DNA from: Acidobacteriota bacterium | Lineage (GTDB): Bacteria > Acidobacteriota > Polarisedimenticolia > Gp22-AA2 | Direction of reading: 5' to 3' | NCBI GenBank assembly: GCA_003223145.1 | Contig: QHXY01000070.1 | Coordinates: 1-32,081 of the forward strand | DNA length: 32,081 nt | Part shown: one piece after another, positions 24,553 through 31,375 of the stretch | How positions within the stretch are numbered: position 1 is the stretch's first letter | Layout of the letters: every line of letters starts with the position of its first letter | The notes under the pieces: generated by a model | Databases searched by the model: none | Seen by the model: the letters and a program-made list of their open reading frames with translations, nothing else | What the model was told of the DNA's origin: nothing | Position numbers and translations under genes: made by a program

Positions 24553-25569
24553 ATGAGCGGCGTCGGGAGCGTCGGGGAGATCGTCACGATCGCGGCAGCA
24601 TCGGTCCCGGAGCTCTGGCGGGTGGCCGACCCGAGGGAGGCGACCCGTCGAATCGGACAGATCCGGGCTCTGGCGACGGCCCGGAATGCCGTTTTGCTGG
24701 CGCACAACTACCAGCTGCCGGAAGTTCAGGAGGCGGCCGACTTCGTGGGCGATTCCCTGGGGCTTTCTCTCGAGGCGCAAAAAACCGGCGCGGACGTCAT
24801 CGTCTTCTGCGGCGTCCACTTCATGGCCGAATCGGCCAAGATCCTCAACCCCGGGAAGACCGTCCTCCTTCCGAACCTGTCGGCCGGCTGCGCCCTGGCC
24901 GACTCGATCACGCCCGAGTCGCTGCTCAAGTGGAAGGAGCGCTACCCCGGGTATCTCGTGGTCACTTACATCAACAGCAGTGCCGAGGTGAAGGCGCTGT
25001 CGGACATCTGCTGCACATCGGCGAACGCCGTCTCGGTCATCCGCAGCCTCCCGACGGACAGGATCTTGTTCACGCCGGACCGCAATCTGGGTCGCTGGGT
25101 CGCGCGCCAGGTGCCGGAGAAGGACATCGTCATCTATGACGGGGCCTGCCCGACGCATGACGTCCTGCGCGACGCCAGCGTCGAGAGGGTGAAGTCGGGG
25201 CACCCGGGCGCCGTCGTCATCGCGCACCCGGAGTGTCGCGAAGACGTCCTTCAAATGGCCGACGAGGTCTGCTCCACCTCCGGGATGGTGCAGGCGGTGC
25301 AGCGCCACCCTGAGGCGCGCACTTTCATCGTCGCCACCGAATGGGCCCTCATCCACCAGCTCAAGAAGCGCTTCCCGGACCGTGAGTTCATCCCGGCGGA
25401 CGGCTGCATCGGCTGCCGGCTGCACTGTCCCTACATGAAAATGATCACTCTGGACACAGTCCGGCGCGCCCTCCTGGAGAACGTTTTTGAAATCACCGTC
25501 GATGCGGAGGACGCCGCCCTGGCGCGGCGCGCCCTCGAGCGGATGATGGCGGTGCCGCGCGACCGTTGA
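24553..25569 (+). CDS. nadA: Quinolinate synthase NadA, copy 2
   Basis: This 338-aa quinolinate synthase is protein-identical to copy 1, and all cluster and substrate motifs are conserved (AHNYQLPEVQEAAD, AGCALADS, GCIGCRLHCPYMKM). The one base change found (24759 G against A at 21406) is at a Leu third position. Two full nadA genes in tandem are unusual because one copy normally suffices. Both copies look functional, so either the duplication is very recent or there has been selection or gene conversion. Confidence 0.94.
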   Translation: MSGVGSVGEIVTIAAASVPELWRVADPREATRRIGQIRALATARNAVLLAHNYQLPEVQEAADFVGDSLGLSLEAQKTGADVIVFCGVHFMAESAKILNPGKTVLLPNLSAGCALADSITPESLLKWKERYPGYLVVTYINSSAEVKALSDICCTSANAVSVIRSLPTDRILFTPDRNLGRWVARQVPEKDIVIYDGACPTHDVLRDASVERVKSGHPGAVVIAHPECREDVLQMADEVCSTSGMVQAVQRHPEARTFIVATEWALIHQLKKRFPDREFIPADGCIGCRLHCPYMKMITLDTVRRALLENVFEITVDAEDAALARRALERMMAVPRDR

Positions 25570-25623
25570 AGGCAGGTCGGCCGCGGTTCCGCGAACGCAA
25601 AGGCTGCTTCGGCCCTTCCCGGG

Positions 25624-25653
25624 TTGACTCTCCGCTCCGGCGGTCCCTATAAT
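25624..25653 (+). promoter_or_regulatory. Sigma70-type promoter before gene B
   Basis: TTGACT (25624-25629), 18 bp, TATAAT (25648-25653), identical to the copy at 22271. It should drive the gene B - HAD phosphatase - unknown - lexA run. Confidence 0.75.
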
Positions 25654-25719
25654 CACTGCGCTCTTTGTCCTTCCGCGCGCCCGGCCACCGTCCACGAGGC
25701 AGGTGACTCCGGCTCCACG

Positions 25720-27477
25720 ATGACGCCCAACACCAGCCAGAAACTGAGCGACGCCGCCCGGCGCCCCACTCGCAAGATCGTCTACTGGTTCCTCCTGGTC
25801 CTCGCCGTCATGGGTCTTCTGCCGCTGGGCGTCTCCGCCTACAAGCTCATCAGCTACAGCCGCGAGGCGCTGGTCACCTCCCAGCAGGAAGTCCAGCTCC
25901 AGGTAGCGACGGCGGTGGCGCGTCAGCTCAACGCGGCGATCGAGGGAATCAAGACGCAAATGGCCCGGCTGGGAGAGGCCGTCGCCGCGCTGCCGAAGGG
26001 ATCGCCAGGTGGGGGCCGAGCCGTTCCCGATCGGGCCCTGATGGAGCGGCTGCTCGGGTCGGACCTGCTCCTGGTGCGCTACACGCCGCGCCAGGGCGAA
26101 TCGATCGAGGCCCGCCAGCCGGGGTTCCCGCGCTCCGCGGTCGAAGCCGTGATCCGCGAAGGGGTGGGCGTGGCGATGCAGGGGGGGCAGGACGTGAGCG
26201 ATCCGATCCCGCTGCAAACAGACCAGGGGCAGCACTCGGTGCTGGTGGTGACGGTGCCGGTCGGGGCCGCCGGAGCGTCCTCCGGCGCGCTCACCGGGGT
26301 GGTCGATTTCGCCTCCTACTGGGATCCGGTGGTGGGCGGCCGGCGGACCAGCTATATCATCTACGCGCTCGACAGCCAGGGCCGTCTGTTCGCGTCGCAG
26401 GACGAAGACGGCATTCTGGGGCGCGGGGACCTCAAGACGTTCGGCGTGGTACGGGACTGCCTGCGGGCCGGAGGCCACTCGGCTCTGACCTCCGAGTACC
26501 TTCTGACGGTGGACGGCAAGCCGGTGCCGTACATCGCCTCGTGCGACACCACCGCGCAGGGCTGGAAGATCTTCGTCCAGCTCGAGAAGAAGCAGGCCTA
26601 CGCCACGGTCAACCAGATGATCCAGACGACTCTGTTCTGGGCCGGTCTGGCGGTGGCCCTGGCGCTCGTCCTGGCGTACGCGCTGGCCGCCAACGTCACC
26701 CGGCCGATCAAGGCGCTGGCGGCGGGCACCGAGGCGTTCGCCAAGGGCCAGCTCGACCAGCGAGTCCGCGTGAAGAGCCGCAACGAGCTCGGGGCCCTGG
26801 CCGACACCTTCAACGCCATGGCCGACCAGCTGCAGAACTACATCCAGAGACTGAGCGCCGCCGTCTCCCTGAACAGCGAGCTGTTCATGGGCACGGTCAA
26901 GGCGCTGGCCGAGGCCATCGACGAGAAGGACCCGTACACGCGCGGGCACTCCGAGCGCGTCAACCAGTACGCCGTTCTGCTCGCCAAGCAGATGGGTCTC
27001 TCCAAGAAGGAGATCTACGAGGTGCACATCTCGTCGCTGTTCCACGACATCGGCAAGATCGGCATCGAAGACAAAATCCTCCGCAAGCCGGCGGCCCTGA
27101 CCGACGAGGAGTACACTGTGATGAAGCAGCATCCGAACAAGGGGTACCAGATGCTGTCGAAGATCCGGGCGATGAAGGACATCATCCCGGGGATCCGTTT
27201 CCACCACGAGCGCTGGGACGGAAGCGGCTACCCGATGGGGCTGAAGGCCGATCAGATCCCGCTGCCGGCGCGCATCGTGGCGGTGGCCGATGCCTTCGAC
27301 GCCATGACCACGAACCGGCCGTACCAGAAGGCCATGCCGTTCGAGAAGGCGATCGCGCGGCTGTTCGAGCTCAGCGAGCGCGCCTACGATCGACGAGTGG
27401 TGGCGGCGTTCTCGGAGGCCTACAAGGCGGGGGCCTTCAAGGAGCCCGCCAAGGCCGCGGCGTACCAGGAACTGTGA
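25720..27477 (+). CDS. Membrane HAMP-HD-GYP phosphodiesterase (intact gene B)
   Basis: This 585-aa protein is the intact form: membrane segment about 19-41, periplasmic region of about 260 aa, second membrane segment about 303-325, HAMP about 325-378, HD-GYP about 385-565. HD-GYP motifs: KDPYTRGHSERV, SLFHDIGKIGIEDKIL, RFHHERWDGSGYPMGLKA and VADAFDAMTTNRPYQ. The family function is c-di-GMP hydrolysis; the periplasmic part is probably a ligand sensor, but its ligand is unknown. I start at ATG 25720 because the upstream TTG is in the -35 box. The stop overlaps the HAD gene start by 4 bp (GTGA). The N-terminal 445 residues are duplicated in the chimera. Confidence 0.92.
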   Translation: MTPNTSQKLSDAARRPTRKIVYWFLLVLAVMGLLPLGVSAYKLISYSREALVTSQQEVQLQVATAVARQLNAAIEGIKTQMARLGEAVAALPKGSPGGGRAVPDRALMERLLGSDLLLVRYTPRQGESIEARQPGFPRSAVEAVIREGVGVAMQGGQDVSDPIPLQTDQGQHSVLVVTVPVGAAGASSGALTGVVDFASYWDPVVGGRRTSYIIYALDSQGRLFASQDEDGILGRGDLKTFGVVRDCLRAGGHSALTSEYLLTVDGKPVPYIASCDTTAQGWKIFVQLEKKQAYATVNQMIQTTLFWAGLAVALALVLAYALAANVTRPIKALAAGTEAFAKGQLDQRVRVKSRNELGALADTFNAMADQLQNYIQRLSAAVSLNSELFMGTVKALAEAIDEKDPYTRGHSERVNQYAVLLAKQMGLSKKEIYEVHISSLFHDIGKIGIEDKILRKPAALTDEEYTVMKQHPNKGYQMLSKIRAMKDIIPGIRFHHERWDGSGYPMGLKADQIPLPARIVAVADAFDAMTTNRPYQKAMPFEKAIARLFELSERAYDRRVVAAFSEAYKAGAFKEPAKAAAYQEL

Positions 27478-28136
27478 AGACGACCTACCGCGCAGTCCTG
27501 TTCGACCTCGACGGCACGCTCACGCCCGTGGTCAGCGTCTGGCAGCACATCCACGAGGTCCTGGGCCTGTGGGTGGGCGATGCCGCCCGGCACCAGAAGG
27601 CGTTCGAGGGCGGCGCCATCAGCTACGAGGAGTTCTGCGCCCGCGACGCGGCCCACTGGAAGGGGATGCCCGAGTCCCGGCTCCGGGCGATCACGGACGC
27701 GATCCCCTATCGTCCGGGCGTGCGCGAGTGCGCGGAGCTGCTCCGGCAGGAGAACCTCCTGGTCGGTGTCATCTCCACGGGGCTGACGATCCTGATCGAG
27801 CGCGTGAACCACGATCTGGATCTGGCGTATGCCATCGCCAACCGCCTGGTGGCCCGGCACGGAATCCTGACGGGCGAGGTCAAGGTGAACGTCGAGCACG
27901 GGCGGAAGGGGGAGGCGGTGGACCTGTTCTGCGGGCAGTTCGGCGTCGACTACCGGGAGGTCATCACCGTCGGTGACAGCGACGGGGACATCTCGATGTT
28001 CGAGCACTCGGGCTTCTCCATCGCGTTCAACCCGGCCTCGGAAAGGACCGCCCGGGCCGCCAGCGCGATCGCCCGTGGCGAGTCGCTCCTGGCGATCGTC
28101 GACCGTCTACCGCTCGAGCGCCTGGCACCGCAGTGA
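27474..28136 (+). CDS. HAD-family phosphatase, SerB-like
   Basis: The 220-aa product is a HAD hydrolase of the phosphoserine-phosphatase-like group. Motif I is FDLDGTLTP (nucleophile and acid Asp), motif II is VISTGLTI, motif III is the Lys in HGRKGEAV, and motif IV is VGDSDGDISMFE. An alpha-helical cap is suggested between motifs I and II (about residues 20-75). GTG at 27474 overlaps the gene B stop; the ORF-track frame starts far upstream in gene B. Substrate is not known; phosphoserine is possible, but SerB identity is not proven. Being coupled to a HD-GYP gene hints at a nucleotide or signalling-related role (inference). Confidence 0.85.
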   Translation: MKTTYRAVLFDLDGTLTPVVSVWQHIHEVLGLWVGDAARHQKAFEGGAISYEEFCARDAAHWKGMPESRLRAITDAIPYRPGVRECAELLRQENLLVGVISTGLTILIERVNHDLDLAYAIANRLVARHGILTGEVKVNVEHGRKGEAVDLFCGQFGVDYREVITVGDSDGDISMFEHSGFSIAFNPASERTARAASAIARGESLLAIVDRLPLERLAPQ

Positions 28137-28166
28137 ACGCAACGCGTCAGCTGGGAGGAGAGCCGC

Positions 28167-28550
28167 ATGAGCGATGACCCGCAGACCGGGCTGGACCGGG
28201 GAGCCGTGAAGTGGGCCCTGAAAGACGCGCTGGACGAGCTCCTCGGGCTGTCCGACGTTCGCATGGCGGCGCGTTACGAAGGGGGCACCCTGGTCATCAA
28301 ACCGGGGAAGGCGGAGACGCAGGAGAAGGCGATCCCGCTGGAGGTGTTCTTCCATAAGATCACCATGGCGCGGGATCGGCTGCGCGTGCTGGAGCAGCGG
28401 ATCAACGCCCACCCCAAGCTCAGCGAGGAGGACAAGATCGAGCTGCAGCAGTACATCACCCGGGTCTACGGGTCGCTGACGTCGTTCAATGTGCTGTTCA
28501 AGGACAAGGACGACTGGTTCATCGGGGCCCGCTCGACGGCCGGGTCCTGA
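28167..28550 (+). CDS. Unknown 127-aa protein between HAD phosphatase and lexA
   Basis: I do not recognise this family. The 127-aa product is soluble with no signal peptide or membrane segment. It has predicted helix-rich stretches ([14 protein letters not shown] and [19 protein letters not shown]), a beta-like part ([15 protein letters not shown]), and a charged C-terminus ([13 protein letters not shown]). GGGAGGAGAG is upstream of ATG 28167. It is 30 bp after the HAD gene and 12 bp before lexA, so it is very likely co-transcribed. Codon use matches the neighbours, which supports a real gene. Confidence 0.8.
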   Translation: MSDDPQTGLDRGAVKWALKDALDELLGLSDVRMAARYEGGTLVIKPGKAETQEKAIPLEVFFHKITMARDRLRVLEQRINAHPKLSEEDKIELQQYITRVYGSLTSFNVLFKDKDDWFIGARSTAGS

Positions 28551-28562
28551 CGGAGAGCGGGC

Positions 28563-29171
28563 ATGCTTCCGACGCACCGACAAAGGGAGATCCTGGAGGC
28601 GATACGGTCCCACGTCGCCCGTCATGGACGCGCTCCGACCCTGATGGAGATCGCGCACCGCGTCGGGCTGGCCTCCGTCTCGACCGTGCACAAGCACCTC
28701 GAGCTCCTCGAAGAGAGAGGCCTGGTGCGCCGCAAGAGGAAGGGGCGCCGGCAGATCATCGATCTCCTGCCGCAGGCGAGACGGGGCTCAGCGGTCGACG
28801 TGCCGCTCCTCGGTCGCATCGCCGCCGGGCATCCGATCGAGGCGATCGCCGACGAGCGCGTCGTGCCGCTCTCCCGCGAATTCGTCGCGCAGGGCCGCAC
28901 CTACGTCCTCGAGGTCAAGGGCGATTCCATGGTGCAGGAGCAGATTCTGGACGGCGACTACGTCGTCGTGGAGGACCGGCGCACGCCGAAGCTGGGCGAG
29001 GTGGTTGTCGCCTTGATCGACGGTCGCGAGGCCACGCTCAAGACGTTCCGCCGCGACCGGGGACGCGTCCGCCTGCAGCCCGCCAATCCGTCCATGGAAC
29101 CGATCATCGTCCGTCCCGAATCTCTCCAGATCCAGGGCGTCGTCAGGGGCGTGTTGCGCCGGTACGCCTAG
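28563..29171 (+). CDS. lexA: LexA SOS repressor
   Basis: LexA represses DNA-damage genes and cleaves itself when RecA is activated. The 202-aa product has an N-terminal winged-helix (MLPTHRQREILEAIRSHVAR, APTLMEIAHRVGLASVSTVH), a linker, and the S24 peptidase domain. The Ala-Gly cleavage site is in GRIAAGHPIEA, the catalytic Ser in VKGDSMVQEQI and the Lys in EATLKTFRR. The length is standard. It lies only 12 bp after an unknown gene and shows no promoter of its own in that gap, so it seems to be read from the gene B promoter or one inside the upstream genes. I could not find a known SOS box nearby. Confidence 0.95.
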   Translation: MLPTHRQREILEAIRSHVARHGRAPTLMEIAHRVGLASVSTVHKHLELLEERGLVRRKRKGRRQIIDLLPQARRGSAVDVPLLGRIAAGHPIEAIADERVVPLSREFVAQGRTYVLEVKGDSMVQEQILDGDYVVVEDRRTPKLGEVVVALIDGREATLKTFRRDRGRVRLQPANPSMEPIIVRPESLQIQGVVRGVLRRYA

Positions 29172-29472
29172 GAGCCGGTCCGGACAGTCGCGGCTCCCTC
29201 GCTGTCCGCGGGCCGCCTCGACGATGACCTCGCCCAAGTCGACGTGTCTGAGGGTCGTTCGCGCCGAAAGCCTTGGCCATCCGCTGGTTGGAGAGATTGG
29301 CCGACCGGGAGGCGCTTGAGCGCTGGATTATGGCCGACAGATATGCGGGCTACCATTTATGGGGTCAATGACATTCGGCGCCGCCTCTGGGTGTATTTCC
29401 GGGACTATTTCTTGACGCTCCGTCGGGCCCATGATAGCCTCAGGAGCCTTTGCGAGATATGTCTGGCGTCCG
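29172..29472 (+). other. Non-coding stretch between lexA and the outer-membrane protein gene
   Basis: These 301 bases hold no convincing gene. A short open frame around 29260-29368 (ending YAGYHLWGQ) has protein-like composition but no good start or ribosome binding site and is only about 30 codons, so it may be a gene remnant. The part from about 29330 is more AT-rich than the surroundings. The promoter at 29412-29440 lies in its right end. No terminator with a T-run is visible after lexA. Confidence 0.5.
29412..29440 (+). promoter_or_regulatory. Possible sigma70 promoter before the outer-membrane protein gene
   Basis: TTGACG (29412-29417), 17-bp spacer, TAGCCT (29435-29440). The -35 is good and the -10 modest. 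The predicted start near 29447 is about 25 bases before ATG 29473. Confidence 0.5.
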
Positions 29473-29961
29473 ATGAAATCACGCTACGCAGCCCCGCTCC
29501 TGCTCCTGCCGATCCTCGCCGCGCTCTCCAGCCCTGCGATGGCGCAGGGAACCGCCCACATCGCCTTCCGCGGCTGGGGAGTACGCGCCGGATTGAGCAA
29601 CAATCCCGACCAGGTCTACGCCGGGTTCCACTGGGATCTGGGGGAGTTCGCGCGCAACGTCCGCTTCCGGCCGTACGTCGAGGTCGGCTTCGGAGACCAC
29701 GTCACCACGCTTCAGGCCATGGGCGAGGTGCACTACATCTTCTCCAAGGTGCAGGTCTGGAAGCCGTTCGTCGGCGGCGGAGCCGGCCTGATCTACGCCG
29801 ATCCCGATCACGCGAACAGTGAGACGAATCTGAGCATCATGGGAGTGGGCGGCGTCGAAACCAAGCTCAAATCGGCCACCTCGTTCTTCATCGAAGGCAA
29901 GGTCGGGCTCACCAACGACGATCCCGATTTCAAGGCGGGGGTCGGCTGGACCTGGAAGTAG
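29473..29961 (+). CDS. Small outer-membrane beta-barrel protein
   Basis: I start at ATG 29473 (MKSRYAAPLLLLPILAALSS), which gives a clean signal peptide ending in PAMA-Q; the ORF-track start adds 14 residues that overlap the promoter. After cleavage the 162-aa precursor leaves about 138 residues of alternating hydrophobic and polar strands: AHIAFRGWGVRAGLS, VYAGFHWDLGEF, RFRPYVEVGFGD, VWKPFVGGGAGLIY. The C-terminal strand GVGWTWK is consistent with an OmpA/porin-like barrel and BAM recognition, though the last residue is Lys, not Phe. This is like the OMP_b-brl family; substrate and function are unknown. Confidence 0.75.
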   Translation: MKSRYAAPLLLLPILAALSSPAMAQGTAHIAFRGWGVRAGLSNNPDQVYAGFHWDLGEFARNVRFRPYVEVGFGDHVTTLQAMGEVHYIFSKVQVWKPFVGGGAGLIYADPDHANSETNLSIMGVGGVETKLKSATSFFIEGKVGLTNDDPDFKAGVGWTWK

Positions 29962-29968
29962 CCGGTCC

Positions 29969-29985
29969 ACCCGCGCCCGGCGGGT
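29969..29985 (+). terminator. GC hairpin after the outer-membrane protein gene
   Basis: ACCCGC and GCGGGT form a 6-bp stem with a 5-base loop, 8 bp after the stop. It is followed by CCCTTCC rather than a T-run, so it is at best a weak terminator or an mRNA 3'-end stabiliser. Confidence 0.3.
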
Positions 29986-30006
29986 CCCTTCCGCGTCTGG
30001 AGAGGA

Positions 30007-31032
30007 TTGGCACAGACCCTCGGGAGACTCCTGCGCGCCGCGCTCGAGGCGGCGCTCCGCCTGGGCGATGCCCTCGGGATGCGCGGCGCGCGCTGGGAGT
30101 GGAAAAAACAGACCTGGAAGCAGGCGCTCGAGACCCGCGTCGCCGGCTGGGAAAATCTCGAGCGCGGCGTGCGCGCCCGCACGCGCATGTGCCGGGAATG
30201 CCGCACCCTGGTGCTCCGCAACGAGCGCACCTGCCCATCGTGCGGCGCCTCCATGTTCGGGGTCCCGTCCGGCGGGTTTGGCCGGCTGGTCACGTTGACC
30301 TTCCCCGGATCGATGACGGTGACCACTCTGCTCATCACCGTCAACGTCGGCATGAGCCTGTTGATCCTCCTGGTCTGGGGGACAGGCGGTCCCTCCGCGG
30401 GTCCGATGCGGTTCCTGTCACCGCCGGGCGCGGCGCTCTATCTGTTCGGGGACAAGTCGACCCATGAGATCTTCCACGGCGAAGCCTGGCGGCTCATCAC
30501 TGCCAACTATCTGCATGGCGGGCTCCTGCACCTGCTCATGAACTGCTACGCCCTCGCGACCCTGGGGACGCTGGTCGAAGAATCGTTCGGCGCGCGCAAA
30601 TTGTTCCTGGTCTACACGGTCTGCGGCGTGTGCGCGTTCCTGACCAGCGCCCTGTTCAGCCCGGCGCCCGCCGTCGGCGCCTCCGGGGCGCTGTTCGGGT
30701 TGATGGGATTCGGGATCGTCTACGGGAAATTCCGCGGCGGCGGTGCCGGGCGGATGGTGGCGGAGCATCTCATGCGCTGGCTGATCTACGGCGCCGTCAT
30801 GCTGTTCATGCCCGGCATCGATAACCTGGCGCACTTCGGCGGTCTGATCGCGGGAGGTCTGTTGGGAGCCGTCGTACCTCCGGGCGAGCCCAAGAGCCGC
30901 GCCGGGGAGATGACGCTGCGTCTGCTTGCCGGCGCGGCGCTCCTCGTCACGCTCGGCTCGTTTGCCGCGATGGCGCTGACGTACGGAGGGCACCTCGAGA
31001 TGCTGCGGCAAAGAGGTCTGCTGGGCGGCTGA
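30007..31032 (+). CDS. Rhomboid-family intramembrane serine protease with N-terminal zinc ribbon
   Basis: Rhomboids cleave membrane proteins within the bilayer. The 341-aa frame has a cytosolic N-terminus with a CxxC...CxxC zinc ribbon (CRECRTLVL, CPSCG) near residues 60-82, then about six to seven membrane segments. Family motifs are HGGLLHLLMNCYALATLG, the catalytic Ser in VGASGALFGLMGFG, and the catalytic His in DNLAHFGGLIAGGLLG. The TTG start at 30007 is doubtful because the GGAGAGG upstream is too close; ATG 30079 is an alternative that keeps every domain. The zinc ribbon suggests a partner- or substrate-recruiting role (inference). Confidence 0.88.
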   Translation: MAQTLGRLLRAALEAALRLGDALGMRGARWEWKKQTWKQALETRVAGWENLERGVRARTRMCRECRTLVLRNERTCPSCGASMFGVPSGGFGRLVTLTFPGSMTVTTLLITVNVGMSLLILLVWGTGGPSAGPMRFLSPPGAALYLFGDKSTHEIFHGEAWRLITANYLHGGLLHLLMNCYALATLGTLVEESFGARKLFLVYTVCGVCAFLTSALFSPAPAVGASGALFGLMGFGIVYGKFRGGGAGRMVAEHLMRWLIYGAVMLFMPGIDNLAHFGGLIAGGLLGAVVPPGEPKSRAGEMTLRLLAGAALLVTLGSFAAMALTYGGHLEMLRQRGLLGG

Positions 31033-31046
31033 TGCCGGCGAACGTC

Positions 31047-31364
31047 TCAGCGAGCCGAGGCGTCTGACAGCGCCTCGAAATAGCCGAGACAGCGCTCCTC
31101 TTCAGTGAGCTCCTTGCAGCGCCGATCGATCGCCCCATATTCCGCGGCGTGCTTCTGAGAGAACGCGCGGTACGCCTCGAGGTCGGTCCAGACGTCAATC
31201 GTCAGGTAGCGGGAGGGGTCCTCCCGGTCGCGCAGCAGGCGGGTCTCCTGGTATCCGGACCCGTTGCGGAAGAAGGCCGCCCAGGTCCCCGCGCCGCCGT
31301 AATGCTCCTCGAACTCCCGCCGCCGGTCGGCCCTGACCCGGAACTCCCAGACGATGTGCAGCAA
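31047..31364 (-). CDS. ABM-type (dimeric alpha/beta barrel) monooxygenase-like protein
   Basis: The 105-aa product resembles antibiotic-biosynthesis-monooxygenase-fold proteins: LLHIVWEFRVRADRRREFEE, TWAAFFRNGSGYQETRLLRD and SRYLTIDVWTDLEAYRAFS. The fold is a dimeric ferredoxin-like barrel; many members have no proven reaction. The chosen start is TTG at 31364, with GAGGAGA six bases upstream. The ORF-track frame extends into the hisC-like gene in another frame. It lies 11 bp after that gene and converges with the rhomboid gene, 14 bp away. Confidence 0.7.
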   Translation of the reverse strand: MLHIVWEFRVRADRRREFEEHYGGAGTWAAFFRNGSGYQETRLLRDREDPSRYLTIDVWTDLEAYRAFSQKHAAEYGAIDRRCKELTEEERCLGYFEALSDASAR

Positions 31365-31375
31365 GACCCGTCTCC

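Larger units (their letters stand above)
23702..27054 (+). repeat. Tandem duplication, copy 2 (3353 bp)
   Basis: This is the second copy, running from the C-lobe half of the A-type HD-GYP through RHH and nadA to the HD motif of the intact gene B. The repeated AAGATCGGCAT at 27055-27065 closes it, after which the sequence is unique. Beyond the join the true B gene continues IEDKILRKPAALTDEE where the chimera has MLDKILNKPANLTPEE. Confidence 0.95.

Noticed and set aside
20349-27065. Composite transposon or insertion sequence as the cause of the repeat
   Set aside because: No transposase, terminal inverted repeats or target-site duplication. The ends fall in homologous HD motifs instead.
29244-29822. 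192-aa plus-strand ORF across the lexA-barrel gap
   Set aside because: It runs through the promoter and overlaps the clear signal-peptide gene in another frame. Its Arg/Pro/Ser-rich sequence has no family likeness.
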